The notes under the pieces were generated by a model. That model did not search any database. It saw only the letters and a program-made list of their open reading frames with translations, and had not been told where the DNA came from. Shown here piece after piece: positions 38,316 to 46,913 of a DNA stretch of 64,000 bases. Each line of letters begins with the position of its first letter. Position 1 is the first letter of the stretch. The position numbers and the translations under genes are program-made. Location of the stretch: assembly GCA_035286125.1 (NCBI GenBank), contig JAYKIS010000017.1, forward strand, positions 3,573 through 67,572, written 5' to 3'. This stretch comes from VGJW01 sp035286125. GTDB taxonomy: Bacteria; Cyanobacteriota; Sericytochromatia; S15B-MN24; VGJW01.

Positions 38316-39889
38316 AGCGGGATGTTCCCGTGCTTGCGGCGCGGTCGTTCGACGCGCTTCCGGCGGAGAACGCGTAACGCCTCAATGAGGCGGGGCCGGG
38401 TCTCGGCCGGATCGATGACGTCATCCAGGAAGCCTCGCTCGGCTGCGATCCACGGGTTGGCGAAGCGCTGACGATAGTCTGCGATCAACTCATCACGCGA
38501 GGTCGGGTTGTCCTGGATTTCGCGCCTGTAAAGGATGCCCGCGGCACCTTCAGCGCCCATGACTGCAATCTCGGCGGTGGGCCAGGCCAGGTTGAGGTCG
38601 GCCCGGATGTGCTTGGAACCCAGCACGTCGTAAGCACCACCATAGGCCTTGCGCGTGATGACCGTGAGCTTGGGGACGGTCGCCTCGCAGTATGCGTACA
38701 ACAACTTGGCCCCATGGCGGATGATGCCGCCGTGCTCCTGCTGTTTGCCGGGGAAGTAGCCCGGAACGTCCTCGAACGTCAGGATAGGGATGTTGAAGGC
38801 ATCACAAGTCCGTACGAACCGGGCGCCCTTGATGCTGGCCGAGATGTCGAGCGTCCCCGCCATCTCGCGGGGTTGGTTGGCAACGATGCCTACGGTCTGG
38901 CCCCCGAGGCGGGCAAAGCACGTGATCAGGTTCCTGGCGAATTCGGGTTGGATCTCGAAGAAGTCGCCATCATCGACGATGGCCCCGATGATCTCCTTCA
39001 TGTCATAGGGCTGGGTCGGTCGATCCGGGATGATGTCTCGTAGCTCGGGCGTGGTCCGGTCATCCGGGTCGTCGGTAGGCACCAGCGGCACTTCGGACAG
39101 GTTGTTGTCGGGCAGGAAGGACAGCAGCGCGCGCGTCTGCTCCAGGGCCTCGTCCTCATTGGCGAAGCGGGCATGGGCAACGCCGGAGATCGTGTTGTGG
39201 ACGGATGCCCCGCCCAGCTCCTCGAAGGTGACATCCTCGCCGGTCACGGTCTTCACGACGTCCGGGCCGGTGATGAACATGTAGCTGGTGTCCTGCGCCA
39301 TCAGGACGAAATCGGTCATGACGGGAGAGTAGACGGCTCCACCCGCGCAGGGACCCAGAATGAGAGAAATCTGCGGGATGACCCCACTGGCCTGGACGTT
39401 GCGCCAGAAGATCTCGGCGTAGCCCCCGAGGCTCTCGACACCTTCCTGAATGCGGGCTCCGCCGCTGTCGTTCAGGCCGATGATGGGTGCGCCGACCTTG
39501 AGTGCCAGATCCATGACCTTGCAGATCTTTTCGGCGTGGACTTCACCCAGGGAGCCGCCGAACACCGTGAAGTCCTGGCTGAAGAGGTAGACCAGACGGC
39601 CGTCGATCTTCCCGTGGCCCGTGATGACGCCATCTCCGGGCACCTTGCGGTCGCCCATGCCGAAGGCCTGGGCCCGGTGGACGCGATGACGATCGATCTC
39701 GACGAAGGAGCCCGCGTCGAGCAAACGCTCGATGCGCTCGCGGGCCGTCAGCTTGCCTCGCTCATGTTGCCGGGCGATGGCTTGTGCGCCACCCCCTTCA
39801 CGGGCCATCTCCTGACGGGCCTCGAGTTCGGCAAGGCGTCCCGCCGTGGTGCTGGCAGCCGGGGTCACGGATTCGCGGCTGACGGTCAT
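38312..39889 (-). CDS. pccB: Propionyl-CoA carboxylase beta (carboxyltransferase) subunit
   Basis: 525 residues, two crotonase-like halves: SLGEVHAEKICKVMDLALKVGAPIIGLNDSGGARIQEG and the oxyanion GPCAGGAVYSP in the first, and FEDVPGYFPGKQQEHGGIIRHGAKLLYAY plus TRKAYGGAYDVLGSKHI in the second. Transfers CO2 from biotin to propionyl-CoA or a related acyl-CoA. It is most likely the partner of the alpha subunit at 22.1 kb, although it is placed 14 kb away inside the lysine cluster. The ATG overlaps the kdd stop (ATGA). Substrate choice between propionyl-, acetyl- and methylcrotonyl-CoA is not settled by sequence. Confidence 0.9.
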   Translation of the reverse strand: MTVSRESVTPAASTTAGRLAELEARQEMAREGGGAQAIARQHERGKLTARERIERLLDAGSFVEIDRHRVHRAQAFGMGDRKVPGDGVITGHGKIDGRLVYLFSQDFTVFGGSLGEVHAEKICKVMDLALKVGAPIIGLNDSGGARIQEGVESLGGYAEIFWRNVQASGVIPQISLILGPCAGGAVYSPVMTDFVLMAQDTSYMFITGPDVVKTVTGEDVTFEELGGASVHNTISGVAHARFANEDEALEQTRALLSFLPDNNLSEVPLVPTDDPDDRTTPELRDIIPDRPTQPYDMKEIIGAIVDDGDFFEIQPEFARNLITCFARLGGQTVGIVANQPREMAGTLDISASIKGARFVRTCDAFNIPILTFEDVPGYFPGKQQEHGGIIRHGAKLLYAYCEATVPKLTVITRKAYGGAYDVLGSKHIRADLNLAWPTAEIAVMGAEGAAGILYRREIQDNPTSRDELIADYRQRFANPWIAAERGFLDDVIDPAETRPRLIEALRVLRRKRVERPRRKHGNIPL

Positions 39890-40926
39890 GCGCGGCCCAG
39901 TCGTTCGAGTGCGGCGCGCAGCGGGGGATTGGCCGCGACCAAGTCGAGGGCCATGGCGGCGTGCCCCTCTGCAAAGCCGTTGCCAATCATCAGGTCCACA
40001 TCCGCACCCAGGGCCTCGCCACCCAGGGCTGCAGCCTGGAAACTGGTGGCCATGCTGAAGAAGTAGACGATGCCGCGCTGGCGGGTCGCCAGGATGCAGG
40101 ACATCTCGACGCCGGGGACATTCACGCAGTTGAAGGTGACATCCGCCATGGCACCGTTCGTCGTGCGACTGACGGCATCCTGCACGGCCACGGCATTGCG
40201 GCCATCCACGACGGCGCAGTCCAGGGCGATGCCCATCGCAGCAAGATGCGCGGCCTCCTCGGGACTGCGCACCAGCGCCACGACACGAGCACCCTGGGCA
40301 GCGGCCACCCAACAGACGAGCGTGCCTGACTTGCCGGCGGCGCCCAGCACGGCGACCGTGGTCCCGGGCTTCGCCAGGCGGGCTGCCTGCGCCGGTGCCC
40401 CGCAGACGTCGAGCACACCCAGCGCAAGATCCTCGGGCAGGCGATCGTCAAGCTCGGCGAAGGGTGTCCGGGCGAAAAGGACTGCGCGACCCTCGACCCG
40501 GATCTGGTGGCGCTGCGGTCGGACCTCGACGATGCGATCGAGCTCGAGCGGTGTCGTCGTGAGGCTGGAAAGCGTCACGATGCGGGCGCCGACACGGGCT
40601 GGAGAGCCCGATCCCACGGCTGTCACGGTGCCGCAGAGCACGCCGCCGGATCCTGTCACGGGGTTGTGCATCTTGCCCCGCTCGTCGACGATTTGCGTGA
40701 CGCGGCGGGCTACGTGACTGGGGTCGCCGGCGCCCTCGGCCAGCAGCTGGGTGAAGCTTGCCGAGTCGATGTTGAGCGTGTCGACGCGTATCTCGGCCTC
40801 GCCATCGGCCAGCGCGCCCGAGGCGTCGAGCCGTTCCGCATCGTAGGGCAGGACGCCTGCGGGAGACAGCACGCGGTGCAGCCCGATGGGTGACGGCGAG
40901 GGGGAGGTGGGGCGCGTCGTGGTCAA
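39886..40926 (-). CDS. kdd: L-erythro-3,5-diaminohexanoate dehydrogenase
   Basis: 346 residues. Oxidatively deaminates 3,5-diaminohexanoate to 5-amino-3-oxohexanoate with NAD(P)+ in the lysine fermentation pathway. The C-terminal Rossmann fold has VAVLGAAGKSGTLVCWVAAA and the family-specific FNCVNVPGVEMSCIL and VYFFSMATSFQAAALGGEALGADVDLMIGNG segments. Six bases after kce. The kce-kdd pair is diagnostic, so the name is firm. Confidence 0.93.
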   Translation of the reverse strand: MTTTRPTSPSPSPIGLHRVLSPAGVLPYDAERLDASGALADGEAEIRVDTLNIDSASFTQLLAEGAGDPSHVARRVTQIVDERGKMHNPVTGSGGVLCGTVTAVGSGSPARVGARIVTLSSLTTTPLELDRIVEVRPQRHQIRVEGRAVLFARTPFAELDDRLPEDLALGVLDVCGAPAQAARLAKPGTTVAVLGAAGKSGTLVCWVAAAQGARVVALVRSPEEAAHLAAMGIALDCAVVDGRNAVAVQDAVSRTTNGAMADVTFNCVNVPGVEMSCILATRQRGIVYFFSMATSFQAAALGGEALGADVDLMIGNGFAEGHAAMALDLVAANPPLRAALERLGRA

Positions 40927-40932
40927 GGAAGG

Positions 40933-41787
40933 CTACTTGTTGGGCGTGAGGCGGGGCGGCTTGCGCAGGGGCAGGCCCAGGACCTTGCGCGCCTCGGCCG
41001 CCGTGGCGGGCGGTCGGTCAAGCTCCCGGCCAATGCGGGCGATGCGGCCTACCAACTGCGCGTTGCTCTCGGCCAGCTCGCCCTTGCGGAAGTAGATGTT
41101 GTCCTCGAAGCCGACACGCACATGACCGCCCAGGGCCACCGCCACGGTCCCGAGCGTCAGTTCGGCGGCACCGATGCCGGCGACGGACCACGTATGGCCT
41201 TCGGGCAGCAGCGAGACAAGATGCATCAGGTTGGCAGGCGTGCCGGCCATCGCGCCGGGGACGCCCAGGACAAAGTCGAAGTGCTGCGGGCCGACCAGTT
41301 CTCCCTTGCGGATGAGGCGCAGTGCTGCCTCGAGGTGACCGGTCTCGAAGATCTCGAGCTCGGGGCGGATGCCACGACGCGAGAACTCGCCGATGAAGCG
41401 ACGAATCAGCGCCGGCGGGTTCAGGAAGACCTCGTCGCCGAAGTTGACGGTGCCCATGGTCAGCGTGGCCATCTCGGGCGGGGGGATGAGCTCGGTGACG
41501 GGCAGGAGTCGCTCGTCCTCGGTGGCCGTGACGGCTCCGCCTGTCGAGATCTGGATGATGCAGTCGACCTCTTCCTTGATATGCCGTATGGCCTCGGCAA
41601 ACTTGGTGGGCGACTGGCTGGGCGTGCCGTCATCCTCGCGGACGTGCAGGTGGATGATCGAGGCGCCGGCCTTGACGGCCTCGATGGAGGCGATGGCGAT
41701 CTCCTCGGGGCCATAGGGATGGCCGGGGTGATCGGACTTCATCGTCTCGGCGCCGACGGGCGCGCACGTGATGATGAGCTTGTTCAC
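40933..41787 (-). CDS. kce: 3-keto-5-aminohexanoate cleavage enzyme
   Basis: 284 residues, TIM barrel of the BKACE family. Condenses 3-keto-5-aminohexanoate with acetyl-CoA to give acetoacetate and 3-aminobutyryl-CoA. The zinc site is recognisable: His46 and His48 in IIHLHVRE and Glu228 in GFEDN near the C-terminus, with the substrate-binding MGTVNFGD segment. The start is a GTG with GAGGAGG six bases upstream. It is the first gene of the unit kce-kdd-pccB-epsilon. Confidence 0.94.
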   Translation of the reverse strand: MNKLIITCAPVGAETMKSDHPGHPYGPEEIAIASIEAVKAGASIIHLHVREDDGTPSQSPTKFAEAIRHIKEEVDCIIQISTGGAVTATEDERLLPVTELIPPPEMATLTMGTVNFGDEVFLNPPALIRRFIGEFSRRGIRPELEIFETGHLEAALRLIRKGELVGPQHFDFVLGVPGAMAGTPANLMHLVSLLPEGHTWSVAGIGAAELTLGTVAVALGGHVRVGFEDNIYFRKGELAESNAQLVGRIARIGRELDRPPATAAEARKVLGLPLRKPPRLTPNK

Positions 41788-41811
41788 GGGAACCTCCTCG
41801 GGACTGGATGG

Positions 41812-41841
41812 ATCGTACCGCAAGAGCGCAGGGAATCACAA
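41812..41841 (-). promoter_or_regulatory. Candidate promoter of kce-kdd-pccB
   Basis: On the minus strand TTGTGA, an 18-base spacer, then TACGAT, 24 bases before the GTG start of kce. This is the best-formed sigma-70-like promoter I find in the window. Confidence 0.5.
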
Positions 41842-41862
41842 AGGGATGCTCGCCCTTCGTGC

Positions 41863-41868
41863 TAATCT
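41863..41868 (+). promoter_or_regulatory. Candidate -10 of the export module
   Basis: TAATCT in CGTGCTAATCTGG, followed by a GTTAAC palindrome. 91 bases before the exporter start and back to back with the kce promoter. No -35 match. Confidence 0.3.
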
Positions 41869-41959
41869 GGTTAACAGACCCTTTTCCCACTCCGGTGTGC
41901 GGGCCTGTCCCCCCGCTGCCACGTATCACACCCCGGCTACCCGGGTCTTCTTCAGATCA

Positions 41960-43621
41960 TTGGCCAATAACGAACCAGAGCGCCCGACTCCGTGGCAACG
42001 CCTCACGAGTTGGATGGCACTCGAGCGCGAGGATGTCGGCGCCATCCTCATCTACGGCGCATCCGTCAGCCTGCTGGGCCTGGCGACACCGGTGATGGTG
42101 CAGGCACTGGTCTCGACCGTTGCCTTCGGCTCCGTACTCCAGCCCCTGCTGGTCCTGGCCCTGATGTTGCTGGTGGCCCTCGGGTTTTCCGCGGCGCTCA
42201 AGGGGCTGCAGGTCTGGGTCGCGGAGGCGATGCAGCGCCGTCTGCTGGTGCGCGTGGCCTCGGATCTGGCGCATCGCCTGCCAAGGGCCCGCCTCGACGC
42301 CTGGAATGGCAGCCATCCGCCCGAGTTGCTCAACCGCTTCTTCGACGTGTTCATCATCCAGAAGAAGTCCGTCACGCTGCTGCTGGGTGGCGTCGAGGTG
42401 GCCCTGACGCTGGTCGTGGGAACCCTTGTGCTGGCCCTGTATCATCCCGCCTTCCTCGTGTTCGATCTGGTCCTGGTCGCCTTGGTCGGCCTGCTGATCC
42501 TGTCACGGGTCCGCAAGGGCGCTGAGACGGCCGTTGCGGAAAGCAGTGCGAAGTACGCCCTGATGGCCCTGTTTCAGGATATGGTCAGGCATCCCGAGGC
42601 CATCAAGCTGGCTGCTGGACCGGCGTGGGTCCGTAGTCGCGTCGATGACGTCGCGAGCCGGTACATCGAGGCGCGCAGCCGCCACTTTCGCGTGCTGTTC
42701 GGCCAGACGGCAGGCGCCTTGAGCCTCTATGCGGTCACGAGCGCCGTGGCGCTCGGGGCAGGAGGCTGGCTCGTCATGGACCGCGCCATCACGCTCGGTC
42801 AACTCGTCGCGGCAGAACTCGTCGTGACGGCGATCGTCGGGGCGCTCGTGCAACTGGGCAAGTACCTTGAATCGTTCTATGACTTGCTCGCTGCGGTCGA
42901 CAAGGTCGGTTACCTGATTGATCTCACGGTGGAACCTGATGGCCATGAGGAGCTGGATCTGCCCGCACGTCCGGCCCTATCCATGGATGGAGTGAGGTCC
43001 GACGCAGATGGCGAAGCACTCCTTCAGGATCTGGTTCTGAACGTGCCTTCCGGCGGCCACCTGGTCCTCACGGGACCGGACCCCCTCGGCCGGCGACGCG
43101 TGCTCGAGCTGTTGGCCGGATGGCGCCAGCCGGATGCGGGCCTGGTGACACTCGGCGGCGTGGACCAACGGGACCTGGCAGCCGCAGACCGCGCACGCCA
43201 CGTGATGGTTGTGGTGAGGCCTGCCTTGTTTGCCGGCACGGTTTTCGAGAACCTGACCATGGGTGATGCGGATCTGACCAGGCCGGACGCAACCGAGGCT
43301 CTGCGTGCTGTCGGTCTCGGTCACGAGCGCCTGCCCCAGGGCCTGGACACGGTTCTTGGTGCCGAGGGCCGCCCTCTTGATGCCGGCGATCGGGTCCTTG
43401 TGGTCTTGGCTCGTGCGATTATCGCGAGGCCGGTCCTGCTCCTTCTCGACCGCACACTGGACGGCCTGCCGGAGCCCGTGCTCCGGACCGCGTGTGCGAT
43501 GCTGACGCGCCCGGAGAGGCCGTGGACCCTGGCTGTGGCCTCTGATGACAATCGGGTGCAGCGTCTGCTCGGTCGTGTCATGGTCCTGCGTGATGGTCGC
43601 CTTGAGGAAGGCACGGCATGA
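41960..43621 (+). CDS. ABC exporter-like protein with catalytically dead ATPase domain
   Basis: 553 residues from a TTG start. Residues ~15-320 are a six-helix ABC exporter membrane domain (LIYGASVSLLGLATPVMVQALVSTVAFG at the front, LGKYLESFYDLLAAVDKVGYLIDL at the end). Residues ~345-553 align as a nucleotide-binding domain by layout, but every catalytic motif is lost: Walker A is GPDPLGRR (Lys and Ser replaced by Arg378, Arg379), the signature reads LDAGD instead of LSGGQ, Walker B is LLLLDRT (catalytic Glu replaced by Arg498) and the switch His is Ser/Asp (VASDD). It cannot hydrolyse ATP in the standard way. The start could be later (ATG 42014) but that cuts into conserved sequence. Coupled by ATGA to an HlyD-like gene. 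Confidence 0.85.
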   Translation: MANNEPERPTPWQRLTSWMALEREDVGAILIYGASVSLLGLATPVMVQALVSTVAFGSVLQPLLVLALMLLVALGFSAALKGLQVWVAEAMQRRLLVRVASDLAHRLPRARLDAWNGSHPPELLNRFFDVFIIQKKSVTLLLGGVEVALTLVVGTLVLALYHPAFLVFDLVLVALVGLLILSRVRKGAETAVAESSAKYALMALFQDMVRHPEAIKLAAGPAWVRSRVDDVASRYIEARSRHFRVLFGQTAGALSLYAVTSAVALGAGGWLVMDRAITLGQLVAAELVVTAIVGALVQLGKYLESFYDLLAAVDKVGYLIDLTVEPDGHEELDLPARPALSMDGVRSDADGEALLQDLVLNVPSGGHLVLTGPDPLGRRRVLELLAGWRQPDAGLVTLGGVDQRDLAAADRARHVMVVVRPALFAGTVFENLTMGDADLTRPDATEALRAVGLGHERLPQGLDTVLGAEGRPLDAGDRVLVVLARAIIARPVLLLLDRTLDGLPEPVLRTACAMLTRPERPWTLAVASDDNRVQRLLGRVMVLRDGRLEEGTA

Positions 43622-44979
43622 CGGAATCGGATTTCCCCCTCGGACGACTGCCCGTCTGGGATCGGGTGCCACGCACCACTTCTGCCCGTCGCGTCGCCCG
43701 TCGTCTCGCGCGCGTGTTCCTGATTCTCCTTGTCACGGCCGCGCTTGCGCCATGGCAGCAGAATGTCGCGGGAGACGGCACGGTCGTCGCCTTTGCGCCC
43801 GTTGCGCGTCAGCAAAGGGTGGATGCCCCGGTCGACGGGGTCCTCGCCGGTGTCCGGGTTCAGGAAGGTGATCGCGTCAAGGCAGGCGACCTGCTGGTGG
43901 AGATTCGGGACGTCGACGCGCGGCGCCTGGAGCGCCTTGCGGGCGAGCGTGATCTGGCGGCGGACCGCGTGGCCGAGATGTCGGGACGGGTGTCTTCGCT
44001 CGAGGCCCGCAGGTTGTCCGTGGCCGATCTGCAGCGCGAACTTGCGCGAGGTGCAGGGGCCCGCCTCTCCGAGGCTGCAGCGCGCAAGGATGCTGCGATC
44101 CAGGCCGTGGGTGCGGCCGAGGCCGAACTTGAGGCGGCCGTGCTCAACCTGAAGCGTCATCGCCAGTTGGTGGCCAAGGGCCTGGTTGCCCAGCGTGACC
44201 TCGAACTGGCCGTGGCGGCAGAGGCCCGTGCGAGGACGGGACGCGATGCGGCCCGGGCCCAGAGGGATGCAGCGGATGCTGCGCTTGTTGCTGCGCGGGC
44301 AGCCGTTGCGCAGGCTGAGGCGTCCCTGGCGGCCGAGACCCAGGGTGCACAGGCCGCCGTCCAGGCGGCAAGGACGGAGCTGCAGGCGGCTCGTGCGGCG
44401 CTTCTGCGGGCCGAGACGGGCCTGGCCCGCCAGGCGACCCAGCAGGTTCGCGCCCCCCGGGCGGGCATGGTCACGCGGGTGCGTCCGGGGCAGGGGGGCG
44501 AGTTGATCCGTGCCGGAGAGCCCTTGCTGACGCTTGTTCCCGAGACCCGGGATCGGGCTGTGGCCCTCAAGGTCGATGGCAACAACGCCTCGCTGATCGC
44601 CCCGGGGCGCAAGGTACGCCTGCAGTTCGAGGGTTGGCCTGCCGTGCAGTTCGTGGGCTGGCCGTCCGTGGCAGTCGGGACCTTCGGGGGCAAGGTGGCG
44701 TTCGTGGATGCTGTCGATGATGGCCATGGGGACTTCAGGGTCGTTGTCATCCCCGATAAGGCAGATGAACCCTGGCCTTCGGCCACCTACCTCCGCCAGG
44801 GCGTACTCGTCCACGGTTGGGTGCTGCTCGAGGTCGTTCCCCTGGGCTTCGAACTCTGGCGACAGTTCAACGGCTTCCCCCCCAGCCTCGCGCGTGCCCC
44901 CGAGGAAGGGGTTGTCGGCGGGAAGTCCGGCGCCAAGGGGGGCAGCAAGGACGTGTCCGGCGCAGAGGACGCACCGTGA
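43618..44979 (+). CDS. HlyD-family membrane fusion protein
   Basis: 453 residues. One N-terminal membrane segment (~31-48), a biotinyl-lipoyl-like half (RVDAPVDGVLAGVRVQEGDRVKAGDLLVEI), a long Ala/Arg/Glu coiled-coil hairpin (~105-275), then the second lipoyl half (VRAPRAGMVTRVRPGQGGELIRAGEPLLTLVP) and beta-barrel domain. It would bridge the exporter-like protein and the TolC-like channel. The C-terminal ~50 residues after VLLEVVPLGFELWRQFNGFPP are an unusual Gly/Lys-rich extension. Coupled to its neighbours on both sides (ATGA, GTGA). Confidence 0.9.
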   Translation: MTESDFPLGRLPVWDRVPRTTSARRVARRLARVFLILLVTAALAPWQQNVAGDGTVVAFAPVARQQRVDAPVDGVLAGVRVQEGDRVKAGDLLVEIRDVDARRLERLAGERDLAADRVAEMSGRVSSLEARRLSVADLQRELARGAGARLSEAAARKDAAIQAVGAAEAELEAAVLNLKRHRQLVAKGLVAQRDLELAVAAEARARTGRDAARAQRDAADAALVAARAAVAQAEASLAAETQGAQAAVQAARTELQAARAALLRAETGLARQATQQVRAPRAGMVTRVRPGQGGELIRAGEPLLTLVPETRDRAVALKVDGNNASLIAPGRKVRLQFEGWPAVQFVGWPSVAVGTFGGKVAFVDAVDDGHGDFRVVVIPDKADEPWPSATYLRQGVLVHGWVLLEVVPLGFELWRQFNGFPPSLARAPEEGVVGGKSGAKGGSKDVSGAEDAP

Positions 44980-46448
44980 GGGACCGTCGTCTTGCGGCGG
45001 TGGCGGCGCTGGCCGGTGCCCTCGGGCCCGCTCCGCTGCCGCCCCTCGAGGCTTTCGCGGGAGGGCCCCATCCGGGTGGTGGACCTGAGCTCACGCTTGC
45101 TCAGGTTCTGGGCGCGCTCGAGGGCCGTCATCCGACGCTTCTTGCCGCCGATGCCCGGGTCCGGGCTGCCGATGGCCAGGAACGGGCGGCTCACGGGGCC
45201 TTCGATGTGCAGGTGCAGGCCCAGGGCTGGGCGGCACCTGCGGGCTATTACCGCTATGGGCGTTCCGACTTCGTCCTGTCGCAGGCCACGCCCCTGCAGG
45301 GGGCGTCCCTGACTGCGGGCTGGCGGCTTGGCCGTGCCTTCGAGGGGAGCAGCGTCCCCGGGTACTACGGGCATCAGGAGACCCTGAGTGGCGGGGAGTT
45401 CCGTGCGGGTGTCACGGTGCCGATGCTGCGTGACGGTCCCGTGGACCCGCGTCGCGCAGGCCTGGAGCGGTCGCGCCTGCTGGCCGAAGCCGCGCGTGCC
45501 GAGGCGGCCATCCCGCGCTTGCGCGTGCGCCTGGCGGCGACCGAGACCTGGGTTCGCTGGGTTGCGGCAGCCGGACGCTTGCGGGTTGCCGAGGACCTGC
45601 TTCGCCTGGCTGAGGAACGGGACACGCAGATTGGGGACAGGGTGCGGGCAGGGGCCTTGCCTGCGCTCGAGCACCTCGAGAACAGGCGGGCCGTGCTGGA
45701 ACGTCGGCAGGGCGTGGTGACGGCGCGTCGGGCCCTGGAGCGAACCGCCCTGGCGTTGTCCTTCCACTGGCGCGATGATGCCGGTGTGCCCCGCTTGCCG
45801 TTGCCGGGCCAGGCCCCGGGCATCCAGAGCGTGATGGAGCCGCAGGGAAGGGTCGTCGTGAACGAGGCCGTGGCCGTCGATGAAGCCTTGGGGCGTCGTC
45901 CGGAACTGGTGCGCTGGCGTGCCCTGCAGGATGCGAGGTTGGTCCAGATCCGGCTGGCGGACAACCAGGTGGCCCCGCGGGTCGACCTTTCGGCCATGGG
46001 CGCGGTGGATACCGGCGCTCCCCAGGCCGACGGACAGACGGCACGTGTGCTCGGAGAGCCTGCGCTCGAGGTGGGGGTGACCTTCCAGGTCCCGCTCGGG
46101 CAGCGTGAAGCACGCGGACGTGCCGATGCGGCGCGCGCGGACCTGGGCGTGCTCGAGGCCGAGGTTCGCGCGCAACAGGACCAGATCCGGATTGAGGTGC
46201 TGGACGCATGTTCGGCCATCCGCAGGGCAGGCGAGGCCCTGGAACTGGCGCGTGGGGCGGCCGATGTCGCGGCGCGCGTGGCGGAGGGAGAGCGGCAGCG
46301 GTTTGCCCAGGGTCTGGGTACGCTGCTGATCGTGAACCTGAGGGAGGCCGCCGCCGCCCAGGCCGCGCAATCCGTTGTCGATGCCGAGGCCGAGTCGGCG
46401 CTGGCTGCCGCCCAGTTTCGCGCGGCTACGGCTGCTGACCTGCCCTGA
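44976..46448 (+). CDS. TolC-family outer membrane channel protein
   Basis: 490 residues starting at a GTG overlapping the HlyD stop. A hydrophobic N-terminus (RLAAVAALAGALGPAPLPPLEAFA) acts as signal. The body has the TolC duplicated pattern: LTLAQVLGALEGRHPTLLAADARVRAADGQ at the first repeat and VAVDEALGRRPELVRWRALQDARLVQIRLADNQVAPRVDLSA at the second, separated by long helices and an outer-membrane strand region. The end helix FAQGLGTLLIVNLREAAAAQAAQ is typical. Completes an ABC-HlyD-TolC set. Confidence 0.87.
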   Translation: MRDRRLAAVAALAGALGPAPLPPLEAFAGGPHPGGGPELTLAQVLGALEGRHPTLLAADARVRAADGQERAAHGAFDVQVQAQGWAAPAGYYRYGRSDFVLSQATPLQGASLTAGWRLGRAFEGSSVPGYYGHQETLSGGEFRAGVTVPMLRDGPVDPRRAGLERSRLLAEAARAEAAIPRLRVRLAATETWVRWVAAAGRLRVAEDLLRLAEERDTQIGDRVRAGALPALEHLENRRAVLERRQGVVTARRALERTALALSFHWRDDAGVPRLPLPGQAPGIQSVMEPQGRVVVNEAVAVDEALGRRPELVRWRALQDARLVQIRLADNQVAPRVDLSAMGAVDTGAPQADGQTARVLGEPALEVGVTFQVPLGQREARGRADAARADLGVLEAEVRAQQDQIRIEVLDACSAIRRAGEALELARGAADVAARVAEGERQRFAQGLGTLLIVNLREAAAAQAAQSVVDAEAESALAAAQFRAATAADLP

Positions 46449-46488
46449 CGGTACCGGACCGCGTGTTGTCCGGGAGGCGGCCCGTCAG
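46445..46488. terminator. Hairpin shared by tolC-like and kal gene ends
   Basis: CTGACGG (46445-46451) and CCGTCAG (46482-46488) form a 7-base outer stem, with an inner GGAC/GTCC pair. The stem includes the stop codons of both convergent genes. Likely bidirectional terminator; no T-run. Confidence 0.5.
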
Positions 46489-46886
46489 CCCAGGCGCTGG
46501 CAGGCCTTGGGTGTCACGCAGGTGCCCGTCGCCGTGCAAACGATGACGGGCTCGGCAAGCAGGTCCGCGGCCGAGTCGGCAAGGCCTTCGCCGCGTGCCG
46601 GGGAGATCACCTTGCGCGCCACGAACTCCATCGTGCGGGAGGTGTTGCCCTCGCGCACGATGCGGCCCTCGGCCTCGATGTAGTCTCCCGCGTGGACAGG
46701 GGCCAGGAATTTCACGTCCGCGTAGCCCGCGAACAGCCCCTCGTCGCCATCCCGGCGGATCAGCAACTCGGTCGCCACGTCGCCGAAGAGCTCCAGCATC
46801 TTCGCGCCTGCGACGAGGCCGCCGGCGTAATGGGCATCGTGAGAGCCCATGCGGACGCGGAGCGTGGCGGTGATGTTCTCGGTCAT
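46485..46886 (-). CDS. kal: 3-aminobutyryl-CoA ammonia lyase
   Basis: 133-residue hotdog-fold protein that eliminates ammonia from L-3-aminobutyryl-CoA to give crotonyl-CoA, the last dedicated step of lysine fermentation. Family features: RVRMGSHDAHYAGGLVAGAKMLELFGDVATELLIRRDGDEGLFAGY, then DYIEAEGRIVREGNTSRTMEFVA. It lies 28 bases after kamE, as in other lysine clusters. Confidence 0.93.
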   Translation of the reverse strand: MTENITATLRVRMGSHDAHYAGGLVAGAKMLELFGDVATELLIRRDGDEGLFAGYADVKFLAPVHAGDYIEAEGRIVREGNTSRTMEFVARKVISPARGEGLADSAADLLAEPVIVCTATGTCVTPKACQRLG

Positions 46887-46913
46887 CGGATGGGTCCTCG
46901 CGGGATGACGGTG

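Noticed and set aside
41768..41959. Upstream extension of the exporter protein to 41768
   Set aside because: The added 64 residues look non-coding, overlap the kce start and promoter, and include the exporter's own promoter-like element.
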